From: Alphaproteobacteria bacterium
Lineage (GTDB): Bacteria; Pseudomonadota; Alphaproteobacteria; Rhizobiales; Devosiaceae
Reading direction: 5' to 3'
NCBI GenBank assembly: GCA_024279675.1
Contig: JAJRRG010000252.1
Location: forward strand, 1 to 34,433
Length of the DNA stretch: 34,433 nucleotides
Each line of letters opens with the position of its first letter. The stretch's first letter is position 1. The notes under the pieces are model-generated. The model saw only the letters and a list, made by a program, of their open reading frames with translations. It ran no database searches and had not been told where the DNA came from. Positions 1-8,973 of this stretch are shown in pieces. A program made the position numbers and the translations under genes.

Positions 1-768
1 AAGGCCCGCGGCATCAGCCATCGACTCGAGGTAACGCAGATCCTTGAATGCGTTGGTAACGGTAAACTTGTGCGCTTCATGATCACCATTAATTGTATAA
101 TTCATGAACGTTTGATAAAATACACAATCCATTCGACTGCCGCGAATGACCCCGTCAAACCGTTCAGGGGTAATCCCTACCTTGTTTGCAAGGGTAAGTG
201 CCTCGGCATATATCGCTGCATAACCTAAGGACAGAAAATTATTGAGGAGCTTCATGCGGTGCCCGTCGGCCACCCCTCCAATATGAACAATTGTACCTGC
301 CCAACAGGCCACAATAGGTTTGATACGTGCAAATATCGCATCACTGGCCCCGATCATGGCGCTCAGTGCACCCTCTTCTGCCTGAACCGGTGTGCCGCCA
401 AGAGGTGCATCGGCGATGCTGATATTCAAAGGTTTCAACTCTTTCGCCAGCGCCAAAGTTGAATTGGGGTCTGATGTTGAACAATCTACAATTACTGAAC
501 CCGACTTCAGACCCTCTTTTAATTCTCTAACAATGGCCTCAACCTGTGGTGAGCCGGGTGCACAAATGAATACGATGGATGATTGTTCACCAAGTGCCTT
601 CAGAGAAACAACTTCCTGAGCCCCACGCGATACGAGATCTTCAACGCTTGAACGGTTGCGATGGGCAATAACCGTCAGCGGGTATCCTTTTTCAATCATG
701 TTTTTTGCCATGCCATGCCCCATGTGGCCAACACCAACAAAGCCGATTGTTTCATTGTTTTTATCCAT
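1..768 (-). CDS. NAD(P)-dependent oxidoreductase, 3-hydroxyisobutyrate dehydrogenase family (3' end beyond window)
   Basis: Minus-strand reading frame open from ATG at 766-768 to the window edge; begins MDKNNETIGFVGVGHMGHGMAKNMIEKGYPLTVI (Rossmann GxGxMG) and contains DAPLGGTPVQAEEGALSAMIG, typical of the HIBADH family. Absent from the ORF track because it is open-ended. Confidence 0.88.
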   Translation of the reverse strand, partial: MDKNNETIGFVGVGHMGHGMAKNMIEKGYPLTVIAHRNRSSVEDLVSRGAQEVVSLKALGEQSSIVFICAPGSPQVEAIVRELKEGLKSGSVIVDCSTSDPNSTLALAKELKPLNISIADAPLGGTPVQAEEGALSAMIGASDAIFARIKPIVACWAGTIVHIGGVADGHRMKLLNNFLSLGYAAIYAEALTLANKVGITPERFDGVIRGSRMDCVFYQTFMNYTINGDHEAHKFTVTNAFKDLRYLESMADAAGL

Positions 769-940
769 AATCACATCCCTTGCGTATTAGAGAAACTAGA
801 TAGTCAGAAATCAGCAATTCACTGGCAGCATTGTGTATTGATGGCTTTAAGAAATGTCAGCGCTCGTGTTGCTTCATTCAGAGTAGTTTCATATTGATAG
901 TTATCTTCGTATTATAGTTGATATAAAAGGACTTTGAAGC

Positions 941-1699
941 ATGAAAACAAGTTTTGCAATCTATCCTGACCTTGCTGAAAAAACAGTGTTCATAACCGGT
1001 GGAGCCTCGGGAATTGGTGCCGAAATCGTTCGGGCTTTTGCCATGCAAAAAACCCGAATTGGTATCATTGATCTTGATGCTGAAGCAAGTGCTGCACTCA
1101 TTAACGAAGTTGGCGGTGATATTGTTTCAGCCCAATGCGACCTTCGTGACATCGGTGCATTAAAACAAGCATTTGAGGATTTGCAGGCTCGACTTGGCCC
1201 GGCAGATATTCTTGTCAACAACGCAGCCCGCGACGACCGCCATAATTGGCAGGACGTAACACCCGAGTATTTTGACGAGCGGATTGCCACCAACCTGCGC
1301 CACCAATTTTTCGCTATTCAGGCCGTAGCGCCGGGTATGATCGAAGCGGGTGGCGGCTCAATCATTAATATGGGGTCAAATTCCTGGTGGGAGGCCGGTG
1401 GTGGTTTTCCTGTCTATGCCACCTCCAAAGCAGCCGTGCATGGATTGACGCGTACCATGGCCCGTGATCTTGGCTCGCACCGCATCCGCGTAAATACGGT
1501 CGTTCCCGGCTGGATTATGACCGATAGGCAAAAACAGCTTTGGGCAACCCCTCAAGCGCTGGAAAACCATAGAACTCGCCAATGTTTGCCTGATTTAATT
1601 GAACCGGTGTATGTCGCACGAATGGTCCTCTTTTTAGCATCCGATGATGCCGCCATGTGCACGGCCAGCAATTATATGGTTGAAGCAGGGTCCATCTAG
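941..1699 (+). CDS. SDR family oxidoreductase
   Basis: 252 aa; TGGASGIG cofactor motif, NNAA, YATSK (YxxxK) catalytic motif. Confidence 0.9.
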   Translation: MKTSFAIYPDLAEKTVFITGGASGIGAEIVRAFAMQKTRIGIIDLDAEASAALINEVGGDIVSAQCDLRDIGALKQAFEDLQARLGPADILVNNAARDDRHNWQDVTPEYFDERIATNLRHQFFAIQAVAPGMIEAGGGSIINMGSNSWWEAGGGFPVYATSKAAVHGLTRTMARDLGSHRIRVNTVVPGWIMTDRQKQLWATPQALENHRTRQCLPDLIEPVYVARMVLFLASDDAAMCTASNYMVEAGSI

Positions 1700-1807
1700 G
1701 TCGCGATCTTTGGGTGAGGGAGTGACACGTGGACAAATGTGGGTAGAATTTATTGCCATAAAAAATGAGGGCAATACTATTTTCCAAAACTAAGGCATTG
1801 AAAACAT

Positions 1808-1884
1808 TGGTGACCCCAGCAGGATTCGAACCTGCGACCTATTGATTAGAAGTCAATTGCTCTATCCAGCTGAGCTATGGGGCC
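1808..1884 (-). tRNA. tRNA-Arg (anticodon TCT), CCA encoded
   Basis: Reverse complement GGCCCCATAGCTCAGCTGGATAGAGCAATTGACTTCTAATCAATAGGTCGCAGGTTCGAATCCTGCTGGGGTCACCA folds as a cloverleaf; loop CTTCTAA. Confidence 0.95.
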
Positions 1885-2085
1885 AATGTTAATTTTCAAC
1901 GGGTTAGCGCCGTTTGGTGAATCCAAGTGATAACCAACACAAAATGATAATCCGAGTGTTTGTTCGCATATAACCGCCTTTTAACACAAGGTTTTTCTAT
2001 GCAAACTTCTTTTTGTATTTAGCAAAAATTACCCTAGCAATTTGTTTGGGCGAACCTACACTGAACGTAAAAAAAGGGCGCAATA

Positions 2086-2841
2086 ATGGGCATATCTTTT
2101 CAACTTTATTCAGCGAGGAGTTTTCCATCGCTCGATGAACTTCTGATTAATTTGAAGACGTTTAAATATTCCTATGTGGAGGGGTACGGAGGCCTTTTCG
2201 AGGATATTTCTGCTCTAAGACAAGCCTTGCGCTCCAGCCGATTATCTATGCCAGCAAGTCATTTTGATCTGGCTACATTGCGGGACACGGAAAAAACGCG
2301 GGCAATTGCCACGCAATTAAATGCAACACTGTTGGTATGCCCTTGGCTTGAGCCTGATGCACGTCCCAAGACCGCATCCGATTGGCGTGAATTTGCCGGT
2401 GAATTGGAACAACTTGCCAGTGCTTACGCAAAGCATGGCCTATCCCTGGCTTGGCACAATCATGATTTTGAGTTTTCGCTCTTATCGACCGGCGAAATCC
2501 CCATGGATATATTGCTGAAAAACGCACCAAATATTGACTGGCAGTTTGATGTGGCATGGTCAGTCAGGGCTGGGCATAATCCATTGGAATGGATTAAAAA
2601 CCACGGCAAAAGGATTGTTTCTGTCCATGTCAAAGACATTGCGCCGGCGGGTGAGTGCGCCGATGAAGATGGTTGGGCCGATGTGGGGCATGGAATAATG
2701 GATTGGGCCGGGATTTTCGCGACGTTAAATCAGTATAGTTCGTGCAAATCATTTGTTGTGGAGCATGACAATCCTAAGGATGTTATCCGTTTTGCGACAC
2801 GCTCGATTGCGACGGTGCAAAAACTGCGAGGCGCGTTATGA
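2086..2841 (+). CDS. sugar phosphate isomerase/epimerase family protein (AP endonuclease 2-like TIM barrel)
   Basis: 251 aa; LAWHNHDFEF, VSVHVKDI and VVEHDNP motifs typical of the xylose-isomerase-like TIM barrel family. Confidence 0.85.
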   Translation: MGISFQLYSARSFPSLDELLINLKTFKYSYVEGYGGLFEDISALRQALRSSRLSMPASHFDLATLRDTEKTRAIATQLNATLLVCPWLEPDARPKTASDWREFAGELEQLASAYAKHGLSLAWHNHDFEFSLLSTGEIPMDILLKNAPNIDWQFDVAWSVRAGHNPLEWIKNHGKRIVSVHVKDIAPAGECADEDGWADVGHGIMDWAGIFATLNQYSSCKSFVVEHDNPKDVIRFATRSIATVQKLRGAL

Positions 2842-3986
2842 GAAAAGAAAATTTGAACAAAGTTCTTGGCGTTGGCATCATTGGGTGCGGCAATATTTCC
2901 ACCACATATTTGCAATTTTCCCCACTGTTTAAGCACATAAATATTCTCGCAATTGCAGATATTATTCCTGAGGCGGCAATGGCACGGGCGAAGGAATTTA
3001 ATGTGGCGGCCCAATCAGTCGATGAACTTTTAGGCAATTCTGATATCGATATCATCGTTAATCTGACCATTCCCGAAGTGCATTTTGAAGTGACGCGGGA
3101 TATAGTTCTGGCGGGCAAGCATGCCTATTCCGAAAAACCATTTGTTTTAAGCCTTGCCGATGGTAAAGCTTTGCGCGCACTCGCTACAAAGCATAACAAG
3201 GTGATATGCAGCGCCCCTGATACATTTTTGGGTGGCTCGCACCAACAGGCGCGCCAGATTATCGACGATGGAGACATCGGAAAAATCACGTCCGGGACGT
3301 GTCATCTGATGAGCGCCGGCATGGAGGATTGGCACCCAAATCCTGACTTTTTCTTTCGCCCCGGCGGTGGCCCGGTGCTTGATATGGGCCCCTATTATAT
3401 CGCCAATTTGATTAACCTTTTGGGGCCAGTAAACTCCGTGACCGCCATGGCCGACACGCCGCAAAAACAACGCACAATTGGCTCTGGCCCACGTGAAGGG
3501 GAGAAAGTGGATGTTTCGACTCCAACCAGTGTGCTCGCAATTCTCAAGTTCGCAAGCGGCGCGCTGGTCACCTTAGCAACGAGTTGGGACGTTAAGGCCC
3601 ACAATCATGGACATATGGAGCTTTATGGCTCAAGCGGTTCATTGTTTCTGCCCGATCCGAACTTCTTTGGTGGGTACATCAGGATGGTTAAAGCGGGTCA
3701 GGAAAATGAGTTAGTTCAACCTTGGGATCATCCATTCTACACACCCAATCAACAACATGATGCGGGAATGTTGGCGAATTATCGCTCAGCCGGCTTGGCG
3801 GATATGGCTGAGGCAATCCTAAAAAATCGTGCGCCTCGATGCGCGTTGGAAAGCAGTTTGCACACGATTGATGTGATGGTTTCGATATTGAAGTCCGCAG
3901 CAATTGGTCGTGTAGTGGAGCTTACAACGACCTGTGATCAGCCCGCATCACTTGGGCCAGATATGGCTCGCTCATTGTTAGTTTAA
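2838..3986 (+). CDS. Gfo/Idh/MocA family oxidoreductase
   Basis: 382 aa; GVGIIGCGNIS Rossmann motif, EKPF, GGPVLDMGPYY. Overlaps the upstream stop by 4 nt (ATGA). Confidence 0.88.
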   Translation: MRKENLNKVLGVGIIGCGNISTTYLQFSPLFKHINILAIADIIPEAAMARAKEFNVAAQSVDELLGNSDIDIIVNLTIPEVHFEVTRDIVLAGKHAYSEKPFVLSLADGKALRALATKHNKVICSAPDTFLGGSHQQARQIIDDGDIGKITSGTCHLMSAGMEDWHPNPDFFFRPGGGPVLDMGPYYIANLINLLGPVNSVTAMADTPQKQRTIGSGPREGEKVDVSTPTSVLAILKFASGALVTLATSWDVKAHNHGHMELYGSSGSLFLPDPNFFGGYIRMVKAGQENELVQPWDHPFYTPNQQHDAGMLANYRSAGLADMAEAILKNRAPRCALESSLHTIDVMVSILKSAAIGRVVELTTTCDQPASLGPDMARSLLV

Positions 3987-4038
3987 GCGAATATTTACAG
4001 GAATTTAGAGGAAATCAGAGAAAATTAGAGGAATTTTT

Positions 4039-5163
4039 ATGACACAGAATGGCAAACAAAAAATTCGCCTCGGCATGGTTGGGGGCGGACAAGATGCATT
4101 TATCGGCTATGTGCACCGCATTGCGGCGCGGCTTGACGGAGAATATGAATTGGTTGCTGGCGCCTTGTCCTCGCGCTCTGAAATTGCCAAATCATCTGCG
4201 ATGGAATTGGGGATTGTACAGGAACGTGCCTACACGGATTATGAGGAAATGGCGCGGGTCGAAGCAAAGCGTGACGATGGCGTAGAGGTTGTGGCAATTG
4301 TCACCCCCAATCATGTGCATTTTGGCCCGGTGAAGGCGTTCCTTGAGGCGGGTATTCATGTGATTTGCGACAAGCCCCTGACAGCCCAGCTTGAAGAGGC
4401 AATTGCCCTAACGCAAATCAAACCCAAAAATGATGCGAAATTCTTGCTGACCCACAATTACACAGGTTATCCGCTGATGCGACAGGCGCGGGATATGGTA
4501 AAGTCCGCTAAGTTGGGTAAAATCCGCATTGTGCAGGTGGAGTACCCGCAGGATTGGCTGACTGAAGATGTGCAGAACAAACAGGCGGATTGGCGCATGG
4601 ACCCGGCCAAATCGGGTGCAGGGGGGTGTATCGGCGACATTGGAACCCATGCCTATAATCTTGTGCGATTTGTGACCGGGTTACAAACCGAGGCGATAAG
4701 TGCGGAACTCACAAGCTTTGTGTCGGGACGGCAATTGGATGACAATGTGCATATTATGATGCGCTTTGAAGGCGGCGCGCGCGGCATGCTTTGGGCGTCC
4801 CAAGTTGCGCCGGGCAATGAGAATGGTCTGCAATTGCGGATTTATGGGGAAAAAGCTTCCCTGTCCTGGCGGCAAGATAATCCCAATCAAATGTGGTTTT
4901 GCCCGTTTGGAGAGCCACAACAATTATTAACCCGTGGGGGCGCTGGCTTTGGCGGGGAGGGTGTTTCTGCGCGTATTCCAAGTGGACATCCTGAAGGTTT
5001 TTTAGAGGCCTTTGCAACACTTTATGCCGATTTCGCCCAAGTCATTCGCGGGGAAAGCGAAGGTGCACTTTTACCCTCATTAGCGGACGGAGTGGAGGGC
5101 ATGAAGTTTATCAATGCCGCTGTCCAATCGTCCAAAGATGATGGAAAATGGACAAAAATTTAG
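4039..5163 (+). CDS. Gfo/Idh/MocA family oxidoreductase
   Basis: 374 aa; LGMVGGGQDAFIG, CDKPLT, GGCIGDIGTHAYNLV. Confidence 0.9.
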   Translation: MTQNGKQKIRLGMVGGGQDAFIGYVHRIAARLDGEYELVAGALSSRSEIAKSSAMELGIVQERAYTDYEEMARVEAKRDDGVEVVAIVTPNHVHFGPVKAFLEAGIHVICDKPLTAQLEEAIALTQIKPKNDAKFLLTHNYTGYPLMRQARDMVKSAKLGKIRIVQVEYPQDWLTEDVQNKQADWRMDPAKSGAGGCIGDIGTHAYNLVRFVTGLQTEAISAELTSFVSGRQLDDNVHIMMRFEGGARGMLWASQVAPGNENGLQLRIYGEKASLSWRQDNPNQMWFCPFGEPQQLLTRGGAGFGGEGVSARIPSGHPEGFLEAFATLYADFAQVIRGESEGALLPSLADGVEGMKFINAAVQSSKDDGKWTKI

Positions 5164-5252
5164 AGCGTGTCACCGATAAGTGGATACCGGTTATTGGACA
5201 AATGACACGCGTGAAAAATGAAATAGAGCCCTGTTTTCAAATCGTCAAAACA
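5161..5252. repeat. intergenic composite palindromic repeat, copy 1 (3' end truncated relative to copy 2)
   Basis: GCGTGTCA...TGACACGC outer stem, CCGATAA...TTATTGG inner stem, then TAGAGCC and TGTTTT...AAAACA hairpin; ungapped alignment to 33261-33352 (63/92 identical by hand). Confidence 0.8.
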
Positions 5253-5381
5253 AAATAGGATTGGTTCTTGCCTAGCCATTATCGGACCCTATTGGTTATG
5301 AAAAACTCGCACCCGCTCCAATTCTGCGTTAGGTTTGTTTGACAGAAAAGCAAAAGTTAGATTTTCCAAGGCAGTTTTGTA

Positions 5382-5897
5382 ATGACAAACCCACTGTATT
5401 TTACCCATATGGATTCCCCCGTTGGGGCTTTATTGCTCGCAGGAGAAAAATATGCTTTGCACTATGTAAGTTTCCCCGGGGGGAACAAAGCTTTCAGTCC
5501 ACAGGAGGACTGGATTGAAAATGCAAAACCGTTTGATGAGGTGAAACGACAACTTGGAGCCTATTTTGCGGGGAAATTGGAGGTTTTTGACCTTCCACTG
5601 AAACTCAAAGGCACCGCCTTTCAAAAAAAGATTTGGCAGGCATTACCGACTATTGAGTTCGGTAAAACTAAATCCTACGGATGGCTGGCGCAACAGGTAG
5701 ATTCGCCAAAAGCCAGCCGGGCAGTGGGCGCGGCGAACGGCGCAAACCCCATTCCCATTATACTGCCCTGCCACCGGGTGATTGGCGCCAACGGCGCGTT
5801 GACAGGCTTTGGTGGCGGATTGCCAACCAAAAAATTCCTGCTGGAACTCGAAGGAGTGAATGTGGAAGGCGAGCAATTGAATTTGTTTTCAGCGTGA
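5382..5897 (+). CDS. ogt: methylated-DNA--[protein]-cysteine S-methyltransferase
   Basis: 171 aa; IPIILPCHRVIGANGALTGFGGG active-site motif. Confidence 0.93.
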   Translation: MTNPLYFTHMDSPVGALLLAGEKYALHYVSFPGGNKAFSPQEDWIENAKPFDEVKRQLGAYFAGKLEVFDLPLKLKGTAFQKKIWQALPTIEFGKTKSYGWLAQQVDSPKASRAVGAANGANPIPIILPCHRVIGANGALTGFGGGLPTKKFLLELEGVNVEGEQLNLFSA

Positions 5898-5928
5898 TGC
5901 ATTGCGCATCCAAACGCGTTTCCTATTT

Positions 5929-6962
5929 TTAGGCGCTATTTGGCCAAGTATCAGACAAGCGATAACCTTCAGGCCAAGGGTCAGACGGGTCAAGTGTGTG
6001 TTGATGTTTTCCTGTGATCCAAGCTTGCCCGGATATGAGAGGAACAATACCGGGCTTGTCCCCAATAGTTACAGCTTGTTTTATTATTCCTTCAAACCTT
6101 GAACCAAGAATGGATTGGGCCAAATATTTTTGTCCGATAATCATTTTCCCGTTGCATATAGCACGGCCATGCGCGCCGAAACACCAGTGCCTGTTGGCGA
6201 ACGGTCAATTTTGCCCGGTTTGATGGATACCGCGTTTTTGCCCGTCCAATTGTCATTCGCATCCAATGTGAGCGGGCCAGCAATCTGACAAAAAGAAATA
6301 TGTTTCCAATCAGAATTGGTGGGATGGCAAAATCCCAATTGCTCATTGGCAGCGTCGGTGATCTTGGCGCCGGTTCTTGCAAGGTCTAGTGCCTCATCTG
6401 GGGAAAGTGAAAATCCAAGGGCTTGAGCGTCCACAATAACAAAACTGTCTCCCCCATAAGCGGTGTCTACGTCCAAAGTTCCAAGGCCTTTTACCTCCAA
6501 TTGAGCGCCCAATTTATCCGCAAATGAGGGCACATTTTGCACACTTATGCGGGTAGCCTTGCCGTCTTTACAATGAGCTTCAATTTCGACCAAACCGCCG
6601 GGGGCTTCAAGAACCAAGCGCGTGACAGGTTCTGTCATTTCAATAATGCCAGTCTCCAGCAATACAGTCGCCACGCAAATCGAATTGGAACCAGACATTG
6701 GGGGCGTGTCCTCAGGTTCCATAATAATAAACCCCATATCAGCTTTTGGATTTTTTGGCGGCACCAACAAATTTACATGGCGAAAAACCCCGCCGCGCGG
6801 TTCGTTCAACATGAAATTTCGCAAGATCTGATCCTGCGCAATATAGCGGCTCTGCGCCCAAACGCTATCGCCCGGCGGCGGCGCAACTCCGCCAACGATA
6901 ACATCGCCCACTTCACCCTCCGCATGGCAGGAGACAACGTGAATGGTTTTGCCGGGTTTCAT
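5929..6962 (-). pseudogene. proline racemase / hydroxyproline epimerase-dehydratase superfamily protein, split into two frames (apparent 1-nt deletion, or -1 recoding)
   Basis: ORF 6141-6962 ends ...[21 protein letters not shown]; overlapping ORF 5929-6144 continues in the -1 frame with [19 protein letters not shown]...AWITGKHQHTLDPSDPWPEGYRLSDTW, the expected family C-terminus. Confidence 0.85.
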
Positions 6963-7105
6963 AGTGGGTCTCCGTACCTAAAATGCATGCCAAAGGAATG
7001 CGATCATAGCATACTTAACCATCAACGTTTCCTCATTACCCATTACAATCATAAAGGAGCAGACCAAATGGCCTGCTCCAATTTCACCGTGTCATGACGT
7101 GTTAA

Positions 7106-7735
7106 TTAGCTCACTTCTACGAAGCGCAAGTATGAGCGGATCTCGTCAAACCCCTGTGGAAATTTTATCTTTGCGTCTTCATTGCTTACGGATGGTGGGA
7201 TGATAACTTTTGCACCCGGTGTCCAGTCCGCAGGTGTGGCAATGCCTTTTTCATCGGCGAGTTGCAACGCATCAATCACCCGTAAAATCTCATCAAAATT
7301 ACGACCAACATTCATCGGGTAAGTCATTGTTAGGCGGATTTTCTTATTGGGGTCGATAATGAACACGCTGCGCACAGCTTCTGTGCTGCTCTCGTTTGGG
7401 TGAATCATGTCGTATAATTGTGCAATTTCCGTTTTCGGGTCGGCGATAATTGGAAATTTTAGTGTTGTATTTTGAGTGTCGTCCACGTCCTTAATCCACA
7501 CAAAATGCTCCTTTAAACCATCGGTGGACAGACCAAGCGGTTTGGTATTTCGCTTCTCAAATTCCTCTGCAAGCTGTGCGGTGCGGCCCATTTCCGTCGT
7601 GCAAACGGGGGTGAAGTCAGCAGGGTGGCTGAAGAAAAATACCCAACTACCGCCAATCCATTCATGAAAATTAATTTCTCCTGCAGTTGTAGCAACGCTA
7701 AAATTTGGAGCTGTATCGCCAATTCGTAGGGACAT
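7106..7735 (-). CDS. peroxiredoxin, 1-Cys (Prx6-like) AhpC/TSA family
   Basis: 209 aa; SHPADFTPVCTTEMG peroxidatic motif and long Prx6-type C-terminal domain. Confidence 0.93.
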   Translation of the reverse strand: MSLRIGDTAPNFSVATTAGEINFHEWIGGSWVFFFSHPADFTPVCTTEMGRTAQLAEEFEKRNTKPLGLSTDGLKEHFVWIKDVDDTQNTTLKFPIIADPKTEIAQLYDMIHPNESSTEAVRSVFIIDPNKKIRLTMTYPMNVGRNFDEILRVIDALQLADEKGIATPADWTPGAKVIIPPSVSNEDAKIKFPQGFDEIRSYLRFVEVS

Positions 7736-7844
7736 GATGTTTCCTTTTGCAATGATTGAGAAAGCATTTTGCTTTTCGATAAGAACAATATGCTTGATTT
7801 TTGCTTATTTGAAAAATTGATTGTTTCGATCGTTGTGATAGGTT

Positions 7845-8750
7845 GTGTCTATGAACTTAAGAGAACTTGATTATATTTGCGCAGTTGCGCGGCTTCGTCA
7901 CTTTGGTAAAGCCGCAATAGCCTGCAATGTAAGCCAGCCAACTTTATCCAGCCAGATACTTAAACTTGAGGCAGAGTTGGGTGTTACTATTTTTGAACGC
8001 ACGCGCGGGGCGGTTTTAGTAACAGAGGAAGGAAAATCCATACTTGAGGCGGCAAAGCGGGTGCGCAATGCTGCCGCAGATATTCATACGCTGGCTAAGG
8101 GGTTTAAGGATCCGTTTTCTGGCGAGTTAACGCTCGGAGTCATACCCACTATTGGGCCTTCTCTGTTGCCCATGTTTTCTGGGCTGCTTTTGACGCAATA
8201 CCCCAATCTAAAACTCACCTATATTGAAGACACGACAGATCGTCTTAACGAACAACTCTTATCCGGCGAAATGGACGCGGCGATATTGGCTACCATGCCA
8301 GTTGACCCATCACTTATTCAAACTCCACTCTATGATGAAAAATTCCATATTGCTTTGCCCAAAGATCATAGGTTATGCGCTCAACAAGAAGTGAGCTTAA
8401 AAGAACTTGAGGATGTGAGTTTATTATTGCTTACAGAGGGACATTGTTTGCGCGATCAAGCTCTTGCGGTTTGCTCAGTGTCGCAACATGATCAAGCTAT
8501 TCGTGCAACCAGTCTTGATACTCTGCTTGGGTTGGTGTCTGGGGGGCTTGGTACAACCCTTATTCCCACATTATCTATCCACAAAGGCTGTATTTCTGAT
8601 TTGGGAATTGAAATCCGGACAATTTCTGACAAATTGGCATCAAGGCGGGTGAACCTGACTTACCGAAAAACCTATGTGCAACCGCAATTGTTAGATGTTG
8701 TAATCCAACTAATTCTATCCCAACTACCAGACGATATACGCCGTGTTTAA
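7845..8750 (+). CDS. oxyR: LysR-family hydrogen peroxide-responsive regulator OxyR (start GTG 7845 or ATG 7851)
   Basis: LysR HTH (FGKAAIACNVSQPTLSSQILKLEAELG); TEGHCLRDQALAVC matches the paired redox cysteines of OxyR; divergent from a peroxiredoxin gene. Confidence 0.88.
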   Translation: MSMNLRELDYICAVARLRHFGKAAIACNVSQPTLSSQILKLEAELGVTIFERTRGAVLVTEEGKSILEAAKRVRNAAADIHTLAKGFKDPFSGELTLGVIPTIGPSLLPMFSGLLLTQYPNLKLTYIEDTTDRLNEQLLSGEMDAAILATMPVDPSLIQTPLYDEKFHIALPKDHRLCAQQEVSLKELEDVSLLLLTEGHCLRDQALAVCSVSQHDQAIRATSLDTLLGLVSGGLGTTLIPTLSIHKGCISDLGIEIRTISDKLASRRVNLTYRKTYVQPQLLDVVIQLILSQLPDDIRRV

Positions 8751-8973
8751 GCTGACAAACAGCATTCCAGAATTACGAAACTCTATCCATATGACGCCAC
8801 CAATTCCAAACTCGTCACCCGAGTGATCCGGTCAATCGTGTCTGCGATGAATTACCGGCAAGAAAGTGCTAAACATTGCCTCAACATTGGAACGTCGGCG
8901 AATTGCATTTGTATAAAGCCTAAAGTTTGAATAGTAACAAAGCCCAAAGAAATTTCAGCGAAACCGAAATTAT

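Noticed and set aside
1808-1884. tRNA-Arg as an integration site for a genomic island carrying the sugar cluster
   Set aside because: No integrase, no recognisable repeat of the tRNA 3' end and no mobile-element genes in the window.
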